DNA from: Anaerolineae bacterium
GTDB lineage: Bacteria > Chloroflexota > Anaerolineae > Anaerolineales > Anaerolineaceae
Reading direction: 5' to 3'
DNA: 64,000 bases
NCBI GenBank assembly: GCA_013178295.1
Contig: JABLWW010000006.1
Location: 90,141 to 154,140, forward strand
The notes under the pieces are model-generated. The model made no database searches and was not told the DNA's origin. It saw only the letters and a program-made list of their open reading frames with translations. The position numbers and the translations under genes are program-made. Shown here piece by piece: positions 53,566-61,732 of the stretch. Numbering within the stretch: the stretch's first letter is position 1; each line of letters begins with the position of its first letter.

Positions 53566-55149
53566 TTATTCGGATAATAGCGGGAGCAGTATTTTTCTTA
53601 AGCCAAATTTCACCTTTCGCTTTAATTTACCTATAAATGAAAGAGTATCAGAAGGATACTCGGGTCGAGAGATTATTGTATCAATTCCCAAGTTTGGAAA
53701 TGCAAAATGGAATGTTTTGATGAAACGGTCAAACTTAACAGTTTTAGCCCCTTTTTCAAGGTCAGGGGCGAATTGGGGCAAGATCTCGATCGCTTGCTTG
53801 AAAAATAACTCTGCCCTCTCTTGGCCGTTTTGTTCGTCAGCTAAAATTCCAAGACCTACAAGAGCTTTGACTTTTGCATAACCCTCCAAACCGGATTGCA
53901 GAGCGTTTTCAAAATCAATTTTTGCTTGTAAGTCGTTTTTAACCAGCATATTGAGTATGCCAGAAATGTAATAGACGATGGGTTGCCACTCGCTTTCTGT
54001 TGTTAGCTTTGCTATCATATCAAGGGCGCTTTGTGGTGTCGTGGCATTTAGGGTTTCGAACAATTTCATTAGAAAATTTAGCTCACGATCGCAGATATCT
54101 GATCTAATCAGTCTGTCACAAAACGACAAAATATTTTTATCTACTCCCATAAAGATTAGCATTGAGAGCAGTTGTGTAATCGGATCAAAGGCTGGATAAA
54201 ACTTAGCATCATCATGCTTTGGTGTCATGACAATTTCATAATGCTGCTTACGGTGAAAGAACTCTGGGAAAGGAACGGGAAGAGGGCCCCACTTCTTGAC
54301 GTCAAACATCTCTATCGGATAATCCCCAGGTTTTTGCGGGCCCGCTGCACCATGATGGTTAAAGAAATAAAACAACCCGTTGTCAGCCAAGTGATTTTGA
54401 ATGTATTTAAAATATCGGTTTACCTCTGAGAGAGTCATTTCCTGAAACGAAATAGTATTGATTACCAGCGAAAATCGCCGGTCAATGACCTCTAACCCCT
54501 TTGGTGTGGCAAAAACCAGTGAACGCCGAGGTATCTCTTGCGGTGGCTCGTTGTTGACAAAGATCAGTGAAAAATCAGGGTGATTAACAGAAAGATAAAA
54601 TGCACCGAGGAATAAGTTTTGAGGCAAGTCGCATATAATATAGGCATCGGGTTGGAGATTCTGTATCAATATCTCTGCTACACCGCCGTAGCCAGCGCCG
54701 ATTTCGAGTATAGTATGGCAGGCGGGTCTTGCCTGCTGATATTCAAGCAGAGCTTGTTCTATACGATATGCTATCGTGGCATTATATAGCCCAGCCCCGC
54801 TAGATAATATACCCTCTCTATAGTATTGGTATGGCAAACCAATACTGCTTTCCTGGTTGCTTTGCAAATAGCTTAACGGTGCAATTGCCGTTGCGCGATG
54901 ATAATTTGAGATGAAGCTGACATGTTCGTTAATCTCGTTAACATTTGGTTTAAACCCAATATAACTTGCCATCCCTTCTCTTCTGAAGGCTAAAATTTCG
55001 TTATAGCTGGGAAAATTATGACGCGAATTGAGCAATTTTTTCCAAAAATCGGATGAGAAATCCTCCGCTAAGTCATTTTCCTCGATCAGTCTTTCAAAGA
55101 ACGGTTTGATTTCCTGATATTTTTGATAGAGGAGCAAATTTTCATTCAT
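53566..55149 (-). CDS. Putative sugar O-methyltransferase (NanM-like) with C-terminal helical repeat region
   Basis: The 527-residue protein has a methyltransferase core in its middle third: TILEIGAGYGGVAEILI (147-163, motif I), IICDLPQNLFLGAFYLS, and INTISFQEMTLSEVNRYFKYI. This resembles the 'putative sugar O-methyltransferase' group that includes sialic acid O-methyltransferase-type proteins. The C-terminal ~150 residues (ALQSGLEGYAKVKALVGLGILADEQNGQERAELFF) look like TPR-type helical repeats. It overlaps the upstream membrane-protein stop (ATGA) and is in AT-rich sequence. A role in capping a sialic-like glycan is attractive but unproven. Confidence 0.72.
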   Translation of the reverse strand: MNENLLLYQKYQEIKPFFERLIEENDLAEDFSSDFWKKLLNSRHNFPSYNEILAFRREGMASYIGFKPNVNEINEHVSFISNYHRATAIAPLSYLQSNQESSIGLPYQYYREGILSSGAGLYNATIAYRIEQALLEYQQARPACHTILEIGAGYGGVAEILIQNLQPDAYIICDLPQNLFLGAFYLSVNHPDFSLIFVNNEPPQEIPRRSLVFATPKGLEVIDRRFSLVINTISFQEMTLSEVNRYFKYIQNHLADNGLFYFFNHHGAAGPQKPGDYPIEMFDVKKWGPLPVPFPEFFHRKQHYEIVMTPKHDDAKFYPAFDPITQLLSMLIFMGVDKNILSFCDRLIRSDICDRELNFLMKLFETLNATTPQSALDMIAKLTTESEWQPIVYYISGILNMLVKNDLQAKIDFENALQSGLEGYAKVKALVGLGILADEQNGQERAELFFKQAIEILPQFAPDLEKGAKTVKFDRFIKTFHFAFPNLGIDTIISRPEYPSDTLSFIGKLKRKVKFGLRKILLPLLSE

Positions 55150-56891
55150 GGTTGTTTTTTATATCTCCTTAAGTCGCAGTTGGTTACACTGGTCTTGTTG
55201 ATGGGGTTGACTGAAATGTTGACGATCCCATCTAGATACTCCGGTAGGTTTTGTGATTTAAGATATTTATAGTAAAAATAGTTTATGACCATGGATAGAT
55301 TGTTGGTTGCTTGATTGCCTTTGCGAATAACAAGGTCGACTTGACACCCACGAGGGTTGAAATCAGCCAGCAGATAATTGGGATAAAAGGGTTCTAGTCG
55401 AAGAAAAAGCTCCTCCGGGTTGTTAAAATATCTCAACTCTTCTTTATTCCACCCAAAATGCGTTTCATCTCCCCACGCATGCTTAAACATACCTGCCCAT
55501 TCGTGAAATCTGTAACGACCGATTATTGGGAATTGATCGTCTATCCAGAAGATGGACATTTCTTTTGCCCCCTCTAATTTTCTGATGTTGTAAATGAAAG
55601 AACTGTCCTTAACCCATCTTGCCTGCAGAGCAATATAATCGTTAAGAGTGGATTTTGTAAAACCAAACAGCAAAATAAAAAGGATTGCTCCTCCTGATTT
55701 AGAGAATACTTGATGCTCATTTCCAGGAAAAAGCAGGCGAAAAGCTCCAACAAGGGTGATAGCAATAGGAAGAGGTATTAAGAACGCATGACGAATTTCC
55801 CAGTCTCCTGAAAAGGGTATTCTCATTTCTTTTGTGGCTGCAAATGGGAAAATAGAAATGACTAAAAAAAACAGCCCATACAGCAATAATATATAAGGTT
55901 TTATATTTTGGAATTCTTGTTTATTAAGATAATCGGATAATTTTTTCCCAAAAAGCCAGTGAAACAGAAAGTAAATGCTCCCTAGGATCAGCCATTGTAG
56001 TGGATAGGTCAGGGTTTCCTTTAGGACATTTGATATCTGGGTATAGATAAATTCAAAAAATCCCAAATATACCCGAGCAATTTTATTTACCGAAAAGTCA
56101 AATGCGTATTGGCTAATATAAAGCCCCCTTTTGGGAAAGATATTGCTCTTAAGGGACCATACAAAAACTGGTAAGAGCAAGTAATCTAAACGGTGCAGTA
56201 TGTAAGTGACCAATGAACTTTTCATTGAAAGCTTTTCAAACCTATCAATGTATAAAAAGACAAATAGCAAAGCACCGTAGTAAAAGAGTAGGAAATAATC
56301 CATTCCAGTAAAGCAAAGCAGAAATACTAAAATGGCAGAGAACCGCAAAACAAGATGTTTTAATCCACTACATTTTTCCGCTTTTAATACCAAGAGTATT
56401 CCTAGAAATAGGGACAAGTTAGAAATACCGCAATGGGTTACAGTAATCTGCGCAGTAAATATTTGGAATACTGGCTGGGAGACACTCAAGCATGTAATCC
56501 ATAATCTTTCAACAGGTGACAATACTTTGGTCTCATTCAATATTGCATACACCAATAAGGCAAACGATATGATCGCGACAAAACCAATCAAACGATACCC
56601 GAGTTTAATCGACGGAAAAAGTTTAAAAAACCAATGTTGATAAGCCTGCCAGGGTGTACCGTAATCGTGATATAAGCTATAGAGACTTTCCCAATTGTTA
56701 TCCCTTAGATGCGAGTATATTATCCATCCATCCCAATAAACCCCATCATTGATTAATAAGAGGGAATGAACCAAGAATGAAAACAGAAAAATTAGTACAT
56801 AAGGGTATAAGTTTCTTCTGTTCTCCCTGATGCTCCAGAATAGTTTTGGAATAAATCCGTTTGCAGGCGCATTGATGAATTTGTGACACAT
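55146..56891 (-). CDS. GT-C-like multi-span membrane protein (WDGW family, copy 2)
   Basis: The 581-residue protein shares its whole plan with the 558-residue protein at 33997: opening LLINDGVYWDGWIIYSHLRD, first-loop WDGW motif, mid-sequence FTGMDYFLLFYYGALLFVF, and end FHEWAGMFKHAWGDE plus YLLADFNPRGCQVDLVIRKG. About ten membrane helices are visible. The DNA is clearly more AT-rich than that of the first copy, so it came from a different background or diverged before transfer. In both places the gene is next to a methyltransferase gene. Confidence 0.72.
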   Translation of the reverse strand: MCHKFINAPANGFIPKLFWSIRENRRNLYPYVLIFLFSFLVHSLLLINDGVYWDGWIIYSHLRDNNWESLYSLYHDYGTPWQAYQHWFFKLFPSIKLGYRLIGFVAIISFALLVYAILNETKVLSPVERLWITCLSVSQPVFQIFTAQITVTHCGISNLSLFLGILLVLKAEKCSGLKHLVLRFSAILVFLLCFTGMDYFLLFYYGALLFVFLYIDRFEKLSMKSSLVTYILHRLDYLLLPVFVWSLKSNIFPKRGLYISQYAFDFSVNKIARVYLGFFEFIYTQISNVLKETLTYPLQWLILGSIYFLFHWLFGKKLSDYLNKQEFQNIKPYILLLYGLFFLVISIFPFAATKEMRIPFSGDWEIRHAFLIPLPIAITLVGAFRLLFPGNEHQVFSKSGGAILFILLFGFTKSTLNDYIALQARWVKDSSFIYNIRKLEGAKEMSIFWIDDQFPIIGRYRFHEWAGMFKHAWGDETHFGWNKEELRYFNNPEELFLRLEPFYPNYLLADFNPRGCQVDLVIRKGNQATNNLSMVINYFYYKYLKSQNLPEYLDGIVNISVNPINKTSVTNCDLRRYKKQP

Positions 56892-56987
56892 AAGCTTTAA
56901 GATCTGTGTTTGAAAAATGAAAATAGGTGGAGGATAAGCTCTATAGACAAAAGTCAGGCCGCGTTTTAGGATTTTTCAAGATTTAGC

Positions 56988-57089
56988 CTAAAGAGGTACA
57001 TTTGCAGCCTGTTCTAATGTGACAAAATGCTTATCTGGGCAATTTGTATTTGACCCGCCGCGGGCAGTGATAAGACCTAAAGCATTCAT
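56988..57089 (-). pseudogene. Remnant of a CMP-nonulosonic acid synthetase gene (5' fragment)
   Basis: A 33-codon frame opens at ATG 57089, 10 bases after the wzt stop, and reads MNALGLITARGGS before losing similarity and ending at TAG. The first 13 residues match the start of NeuA-type enzymes (here MSILGVIPARGGS at 50477), and the nucleotides also align with that gene's 5' end. After base ~57051 the frame is unrelated AT-rich sequence. It is best read as the start of a synthetase gene cut off when the cassette to its left was inserted. A tiny functional peptide is unlikely. Confidence 0.7.
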
Positions 57090-57099
57090 CACAGCCTGC

Positions 57100-58362
57100 C
57101 TACCAATTCCATTGGCTTTCCACCGGCACAATGCCCGCCGGGCGCAGCTTTGCCGCGGCAATCAAATCGCTGGTGGTATGGTTGGATTCTACAACAAAAG
57201 GCACTTCTTTGGGCGGGAAGACGATTTTGATAATGGCGGTTTGCCCAAGCACAAAGACGTGGGCGCTGTAGCGGTTGGGCAGCAGCGGGATGTTTTTCAT
57301 GATGCAGTCTACATATCCCTTGCCCTCAATAACTTTGGGAGCAATTTGATCCTTGAGCATATCGGCGACCAGGATGACCTCGCGCGGGGTGCCTACCTGT
57401 ACCACAAAGTGCGGCTCGGGAATGGGCTTATAGGCTTCGTAGTGGATGCGCAGGTGCAGGTCATCGCCGGTGTGGAAGGTGGTGGTTTCTTCCTCTTTCT
57501 GATTAAGCAGGTCTATCCTGGTAATGCGCATTTGGTTAAAGAGGGTGTCGCTGGTTTCGGTGTGTTTATCGGCTTCCTGGCGGATGGTGTCCTTGACAGT
57601 CTCTTCCTCATGATCCATATAGGCTTTGATCACCGTGTCTGCGTCGCCGAACATGCGGATTCTGCCATGCTCCATCCAGATGACCTTTTCACAGATGGTG
57701 GTTACTGCTGGCAAATTGTGGGAGATGAAGATGATGGCTGCGCCGCTGCGGTAAAGCTGACTCATGCGGGCAAAGCTTTTTTCGCGAAAGGCATAGTCTC
57801 CCACACTGAGCACCTCATCCACAAGAAAAATATCGGGGTTGAGGTGGGCAGCAACCGAGAAACCCAGCCGTACGTGCATCCCCGAGCTGTAATGCTGGAC
57901 GGGCATGTCAATAAACTCGCGGATTTCGGAGAAGTCAATGATCTCATCGATCAGTTTGTCGGCTTCTTTTTTGCTGATGCCCAGAACCGCGGCGTTGATG
58001 TAGATGTTTTCACGCCCGGTGAGGATGGGGTTGAAGCCTGCGCCTAGGGCGATCAGCGCGCCAACACGCCCGCGCAGGGTGATCCGCCCCAGATTGGGCT
58101 TGATCAATCCGCTGATCAGGCGCAGCATGGTGGTCTTCCCGGCGCCATTGTTGCCGATGATGCCCAGCGAGTCGCTGCGTTTCAGTGCAAAGCTGACATC
58201 CTGCACTGCCCAAAATTCCTGCGGGCGCAGGTCGCTACTGCTTTTACGTCCGATAAACTCTGAAGCCAAGTCTTGGGCGCCGTACCACAGCGAGCGTTTG
58301 AGGTTGCGGCAAAACTTTTTGGAAACGCTTTCTACGTCTAACAGATGCACTTCGCTTGACAT
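57100..58362 (-). CDS. wzt: Glycan ABC exporter ATP-binding subunit with C-terminal glycan-recognition-type domain
   Basis: The 420-residue protein powers export of a lipid-linked glycan with its permease neighbour. Residues about 1-260 are the ATPase: Walker A GNNGAGKTT (70-78), signature YSSGMHVRLGFSVAAH (158-173), Walker B IFLVDE (178-183) and the H-loop His215. Residues about 275-400 form a beta-sandwich domain like the Wzt C-terminal domain, which in studied systems recognises the modified, chain-terminating end of the polymer. ATG 58362 overlaps the permease stop (TGATG). Methylation enzymes in the window could make that end group. Confidence 0.88.
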   Translation of the reverse strand: MSSEVHLLDVESVSKKFCRNLKRSLWYGAQDLASEFIGRKSSSDLRPQEFWAVQDVSFALKRSDSLGIIGNNGAGKTTMLRLISGLIKPNLGRITLRGRVGALIALGAGFNPILTGRENIYINAAVLGISKKEADKLIDEIIDFSEIREFIDMPVQHYSSGMHVRLGFSVAAHLNPDIFLVDEVLSVGDYAFREKSFARMSQLYRSGAAIIFISHNLPAVTTICEKVIWMEHGRIRMFGDADTVIKAYMDHEEETVKDTIRQEADKHTETSDTLFNQMRITRIDLLNQKEEETTTFHTGDDLHLRIHYEAYKPIPEPHFVVQVGTPREVILVADMLKDQIAPKVIEGKGYVDCIMKNIPLLPNRYSAHVFVLGQTAIIKIVFPPKEVPFVVESNHTTSDLIAAAKLRPAGIVPVESQWNW

Positions 58363-59237
58363 CAGGCGCTCATCCTTTCGATGAGAATGGGCAGCGCTAG
58401 ACGATACATGATCCAGGCAATCAGCAGAATAACCAGTGTAGCAGCAGAGACAATCAAGAACAACATTGGATCCTGAAGTGTGCCCTTGGTTGCCAGATCG
58501 CGAGCTGCCACCAGCACGGGACTGACCGGGTTCCAGGTGCTCATCAGCGACATAGGCCAGGTGTTGGGCACCGGGTAAATTACCGGGGTCAGATAAAACC
58601 ACAACCCCATAAAGGCGCTCAACACGGTGGAAACGTCCTTGTAGAGGATGCCGATGGGGGTGATCAATAGTCCCAGGGCGATGCCCATCAGCATTAACAT
58701 CAGAATGGCAAAGGGTGAAAGCAGGATGCCGGGCGTGAAGCGCAGCCCAAAGATGATGAAGAAGATGACCAGAATGATCAGCTTGATGCCGAAATTGAAC
58801 AGCACCTTGAGAATGGCAGATAAGATAATCGCTTCGCGGGGGAAATAAATTTTGGATAGGATGGACATGTTGGCTGTTACGGCAGTCATAGGGGCGTTGA
58901 TGCTTTCACTGAAAAGCCCCCACAGCAGTGTGCCAAACATGACAAACACGGGGTAGGGGATATCAGTCTTACCGACATTGAGAATTTTTTGGTTGTTGAG
59001 GAAGATGAACAGCAGAGCAGAAATGACAGGCCCTAAAAACGCCCACAGAATGCCAAAAAGCGACTGGCGGTATGTGGCGCTGATATCGCGCACAGCCAGC
59101 CGCCAGGCAAGCTCGCGGGCATTCTTCAAGTCCAGGAACATCTGACGCAACATGCGTATGGGTGAGCGTAGCCCCGAATCGGGCGTATATGTGATTGTTG
59201 GCAGTTCCAGATTTTTATTCTTCTGATTTGTGGTCAT
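58362..59237 (-). CDS. wzm: Glycan ABC exporter permease
   Basis: The 291-residue protein is an ABC-2-type permease with about six membrane helices. It starts with a soluble N-terminus, then AWRLAVRDISATYRQSLFGILWAFLGPVISALLF, LPIRDIS-type coupling-helix region and FPREAIILSAILKVLFNFGIKLI, and ends YRLALPILIERMSA. It is directly coupled to the wzt ATPase gene downstream. Together they move lipid-linked glycan across the cytoplasmic membrane. A 140-base leader precedes it and contains an extended -10 promoter. Confidence 0.88.
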   Translation of the reverse strand: MTTNQKNKNLELPTITYTPDSGLRSPIRMLRQMFLDLKNARELAWRLAVRDISATYRQSLFGILWAFLGPVISALLFIFLNNQKILNVGKTDIPYPVFVMFGTLLWGLFSESINAPMTAVTANMSILSKIYFPREAIILSAILKVLFNFGIKLIILVIFFIIFGLRFTPGILLSPFAILMLMLMGIALGLLITPIGILYKDVSTVLSAFMGLWFYLTPVIYPVPNTWPMSLMSTWNPVSPVLVAARDLATKGTLQDPMLFLIVSAATLVILLIAWIMYRLALPILIERMSA

Positions 59238-59376
59238 TTTTTATCACTCTCATGTCTCCAGAGAGGCATTCGCTGGTAAACTCTGCGGAAGCGTTTGCAC
59301 TTTGTCAAACAGGCACGCTCCGCCACTTCGACATCGCAAAGATATCGAAAATAGCGACCCTTCTTTCAAAGTAGCA

Positions 59377-59385
59377 AGTATACCA
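59377..59385 (-). promoter_or_regulatory. Extended -10 promoter for the wzm-wzt operon
   Basis: On the - strand the bases read TGGTATACT, an extended -10 (TGn) with a near-consensus TATACT. It lies about 140 bases before the wzm start, in a gene-free stretch of 197 bases (59238-59434) that otherwise shows only short direct/inverted ATATCG-type repeats. No -35 match at 16-18 bases is convincing, which is common for TGn promoters. Confidence 0.5.
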
Positions 59386-59434
59386 CTTCTTTTTGACGCC
59401 TGGTTTTAGCGCTCGCCTGTGGCTGGTGAAGCTT

Positions 59435-61471
59435 CTAAGGGCAGGATAGTTCTCGCCGCATTGCCTGGAACGCCGTTTCGCGTTCGGGCGAAGGCGGGGT
59501 GCTCTGCACGATGCGCTGCCACAGGCTGCACAGCATGGTCTGAGGGCTGCCCGCTAGACTGTTTGCCTGCAAACTAAGAGACTTTGCTTTTTCCCAATCT
59601 CCGCTCTGGGCAAAGCTTTCGATGAAGGGCAGCAGCTCAACCCCATAAGCGGGTGAAAACCCCTTCTGCTGAGCTTCTTCCCAGAGGGCAATGGCTTTGT
59701 CCCAATGTGAGAATTGGCGCGCCAGCTCTGCTTTTTGGTAATAAAAGCACCAAGTGTGTTCTGGCTCTTGCCCAAATGTTTCGGGGGGCGGATAACCGGG
59801 CGTTGTCTGCTCCCCAATGCGGCTGAGGTTAGATACTGCCACAGTCGTACGGGAAATTTCGGGTATCACCATATTATTCACATGCTCTGCACCCATGACC
59901 CACAGGCATGACCCCAGTTGAGGCTCGAAGTATGTGCCAATGGTATCGGTGCTGGGGATATCAAATTCGAGCGTGTTGTGCCGGTAGTAAATCTCCGTAC
60001 CGTTAAGGAACTCGTCCATGCGTCCATCAAAGTCGCGGATGTTAAAGTACCAGTACATCACGTAACGCGGGTGTTCCACTTTTGGGTAGAGCAGATTAAT
60101 TGCCCCAGAAGTAGCCCAGGAACCCATATAGCTGAAGCTCTCATCAGCCGCCCAGATGGCAGTCAAGGGTTGGATGTAGGGCGCCCGCCAGGTCAACTGC
60201 CAATAAAAATCGCGCTGCTTTTGCCAGGAGCCGATATAGGCATTGGCGTTGATCAGGTTTGACCCAATTGCCACCACTGCCAGCAGGTTGAGCAGGACAA
60301 TTTTGACCACCCAGGGGCGGATGAGGATGTCAAACAGCGCGGCAATGAAAATCGCGGCGCCAAACATGGAAGCGAGCGCAAAGCGGTCGTCATAGGGCGC
60401 AATGCTGGTGGACTGACGCCCAATCATCCAGCCGGGGATCGGTCCGAGCAAGGCGGCGATTGCACCCACCGCCAGTGCCTGTATCTGCCAGGTGCGGCGG
60501 CTGCTCGTCTTGTGCTCCTGGCGCAGCAGGTACAGGATAGCAACGATGCCCCCTGCCAGCGCTGCCAGCCATTCATCCAGGTTGACCCCCTGCTGGATGT
60601 TGCGCAGCAGTTGTGCCGTGTTTTTCTGCCAGGTGGTAAACAGGATGGTGGTCATATCCTCTATGACCATTTTGACCAGCTGCGGGAAAGTCGTTTCGAA
60701 ATGCCGCACGAGGTCATAGAGCATGTAGGGCATATTGCGGTCTTTGATAGGAACTTCCATAAAGTAAATGCGCCACACCACGTAAATTCCCAACAGCAGG
60801 GCGTAGGGCAACCAGTTCTTAATGGTCTCTATGGCTCGCTGCTTATAACCCTGGTATGTGGAAAGCGCCAGCCACAGCACAACTGGTCGCAAGAGTTCAA
60901 TCCCCAGATAAAACTCGGTCAACGTCAGACTTGTTGCCAGGCTGCCGATGGCAAGCAGGTGCAGCAGCCAGCCAAATTTCTTGGCGTTTACTGCGCGGAT
61001 CATTGCTCCCAGAGAGACAAAATAGAGCACATACTGCAACATGATCTGGTGAAACGTAACCGCTGTAGGGGTTTGTAAAAAGACCGGATACACGGCAAAG
61101 AGAACAGCAGCGCAGGTAACCCGTTGCCTGTGTTGCGGCCAAAGCCCGCAAAATGCCCACCACATTCCCAATGTGGTCAGATACCGTTCCAGGAAAGCAA
61201 AAATTTGCCAGTTGATCGGGCGGTATCCCAGCAGAGGAACAAATAGTTGATATGTCCATGCCGAGAGTGGGCGGTTGTCGTGCAGATAGTAATAGGGCAT
61301 GTTGGGTAGCCCTAGCAGCTTGGCGGCTGCCAGAGCCGACCAGTCATCCAGGTAGAACCCCTGCTGCCACAACTTGAGCCCGAAGCTGAAAAAACAGATT
61401 ACCAGAAGAAACAAAGGGGTGACAAAATCTTTGCCTGTAATTTGCTTGCTCAAAGCGTTTCTCCAGTGCAT
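59435..61471 (-). CDS. GT-C-like multi-span membrane protein with C-terminal helical-repeat tail
   Basis: The 678-residue protein has about ten to twelve membrane helices. The first extracytoplasmic loop has WQQGFYLDDWSALAAA, an acidic D-D-W motif typical of GT-C enzymes, followed by the HDNRPLSAW loop. The last ~90 residues (WDKAIALWEEAQQKGFSPAYG, AQSGDWEKAKSLSLQ) look like TPR-type repeats. ATG 61471 is taken, but TTG 61453 has a better ribosome site (GGAG, 7 bases) and would fit a longer leader. Likely a membrane-side sugar or lipid-sugar transferase. Confidence 0.72.
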   Translation of the reverse strand: MHWRNALSKQITGKDFVTPLFLLVICFFSFGLKLWQQGFYLDDWSALAAAKLLGLPNMPYYYLHDNRPLSAWTYQLFVPLLGYRPINWQIFAFLERYLTTLGMWWAFCGLWPQHRQRVTCAAVLFAVYPVFLQTPTAVTFHQIMLQYVLYFVSLGAMIRAVNAKKFGWLLHLLAIGSLATSLTLTEFYLGIELLRPVVLWLALSTYQGYKQRAIETIKNWLPYALLLGIYVVWRIYFMEVPIKDRNMPYMLYDLVRHFETTFPQLVKMVIEDMTTILFTTWQKNTAQLLRNIQQGVNLDEWLAALAGGIVAILYLLRQEHKTSSRRTWQIQALAVGAIAALLGPIPGWMIGRQSTSIAPYDDRFALASMFGAAIFIAALFDILIRPWVVKIVLLNLLAVVAIGSNLINANAYIGSWQKQRDFYWQLTWRAPYIQPLTAIWAADESFSYMGSWATSGAINLLYPKVEHPRYVMYWYFNIRDFDGRMDEFLNGTEIYYRHNTLEFDIPSTDTIGTYFEPQLGSCLWVMGAEHVNNMVIPEISRTTVAVSNLSRIGEQTTPGYPPPETFGQEPEHTWCFYYQKAELARQFSHWDKAIALWEEAQQKGFSPAYGVELLPFIESFAQSGDWEKAKSLSLQANSLAGSPQTMLCSLWQRIVQSTPPSPERETAFQAMRRELSCP

Positions 61472-61484
61472 TTGTTGTCGGGTT

Positions 61485-61493
61485 ATTATACCA
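61485..61493 (-). promoter_or_regulatory. Extended -10 promoter upstream of the 59435-61471 gene
   Basis: On the - strand this reads TGGTATAAT, a consensus TATAAT with a TGn extension. A start site near 61478 gives a leader of only about 7 bases to ATG 61471, or about 25 to TTG 61453, which supports the shorter protein start. No -35 hexamer is clear. Confidence 0.5.
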
Positions 61494-61597
61494 AAGCACT
61501 TTTTTGGGGTTTTATCCGCCTGACAGCTGTTTGGGGTGAGCCGTCGGCTTGCCCGATTTGTGTGATCAAAGCAGAGCCTGACGCTGGCGTGTGCTTC

Positions 61598-61626
61598 TTG
61601 ACGATTTTCGCGTAGCGCGGTATATT
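61598..61626 (+). promoter_or_regulatory. Sigma-70-type promoter of the tRNA-Arg gene
   Basis: TTGACG (61598-61603) and TATATT (61621-61626) are 17 bases apart, close to consensus on both boxes. Transcription would begin near 61633, six bases before the tRNA 5' end at 61639. The gene therefore has its own promoter on the strand opposite to its neighbours. Confidence 0.75.
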
Positions 61627-61638
61627 AGAGATACATAA

Positions 61639-61712
61639 GCCCTCGTAGCTCAATTGGATAGAGCGTTTGCTTGCGGAGCAAAAGGCTGGGGATTCGAGTT
61701 CCTCCGGGGGCA
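61639..61712 (+). tRNA. tRNA-Arg (anticodon GCG)
   Basis: The 74-base sequence folds into a full cloverleaf. The acceptor stem is GCCCTCG (61639-61645) with CGGGGGC (61705-61711), D-stem GCTC/GAGC with G18-G19 and A20 in the loop, anticodon stem TTTGC/GCAAA, loop TTGCGGA with anticodon GCG (61673-61675), a 5-base variable arm and the TTCGAGT T-loop. A20 is a known arginine identity base. The discriminator is A; no CCA is encoded. GCG reads CGC codons; bacteria usually use ACG, so the unmodified G34 form is uncommon. Confidence 0.93.
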
Positions 61713-61732
61713 CTGGCACAGGGGGTTTCTCT

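Noticed and set aside
56940-56990. Short TTAGG/CCTAA inverted repeat as a possible terminator
   Set aside because: Only 5 base pairs, with no T-run in the right direction and no clear gene end needing it.
57019-58047. Long rightward frame of 342 codons opposite wzt
   Set aside because: It is antisense to the clearly coding Wzt ATPase with all motifs in the other strand, and its predicted protein has no recognisable features.
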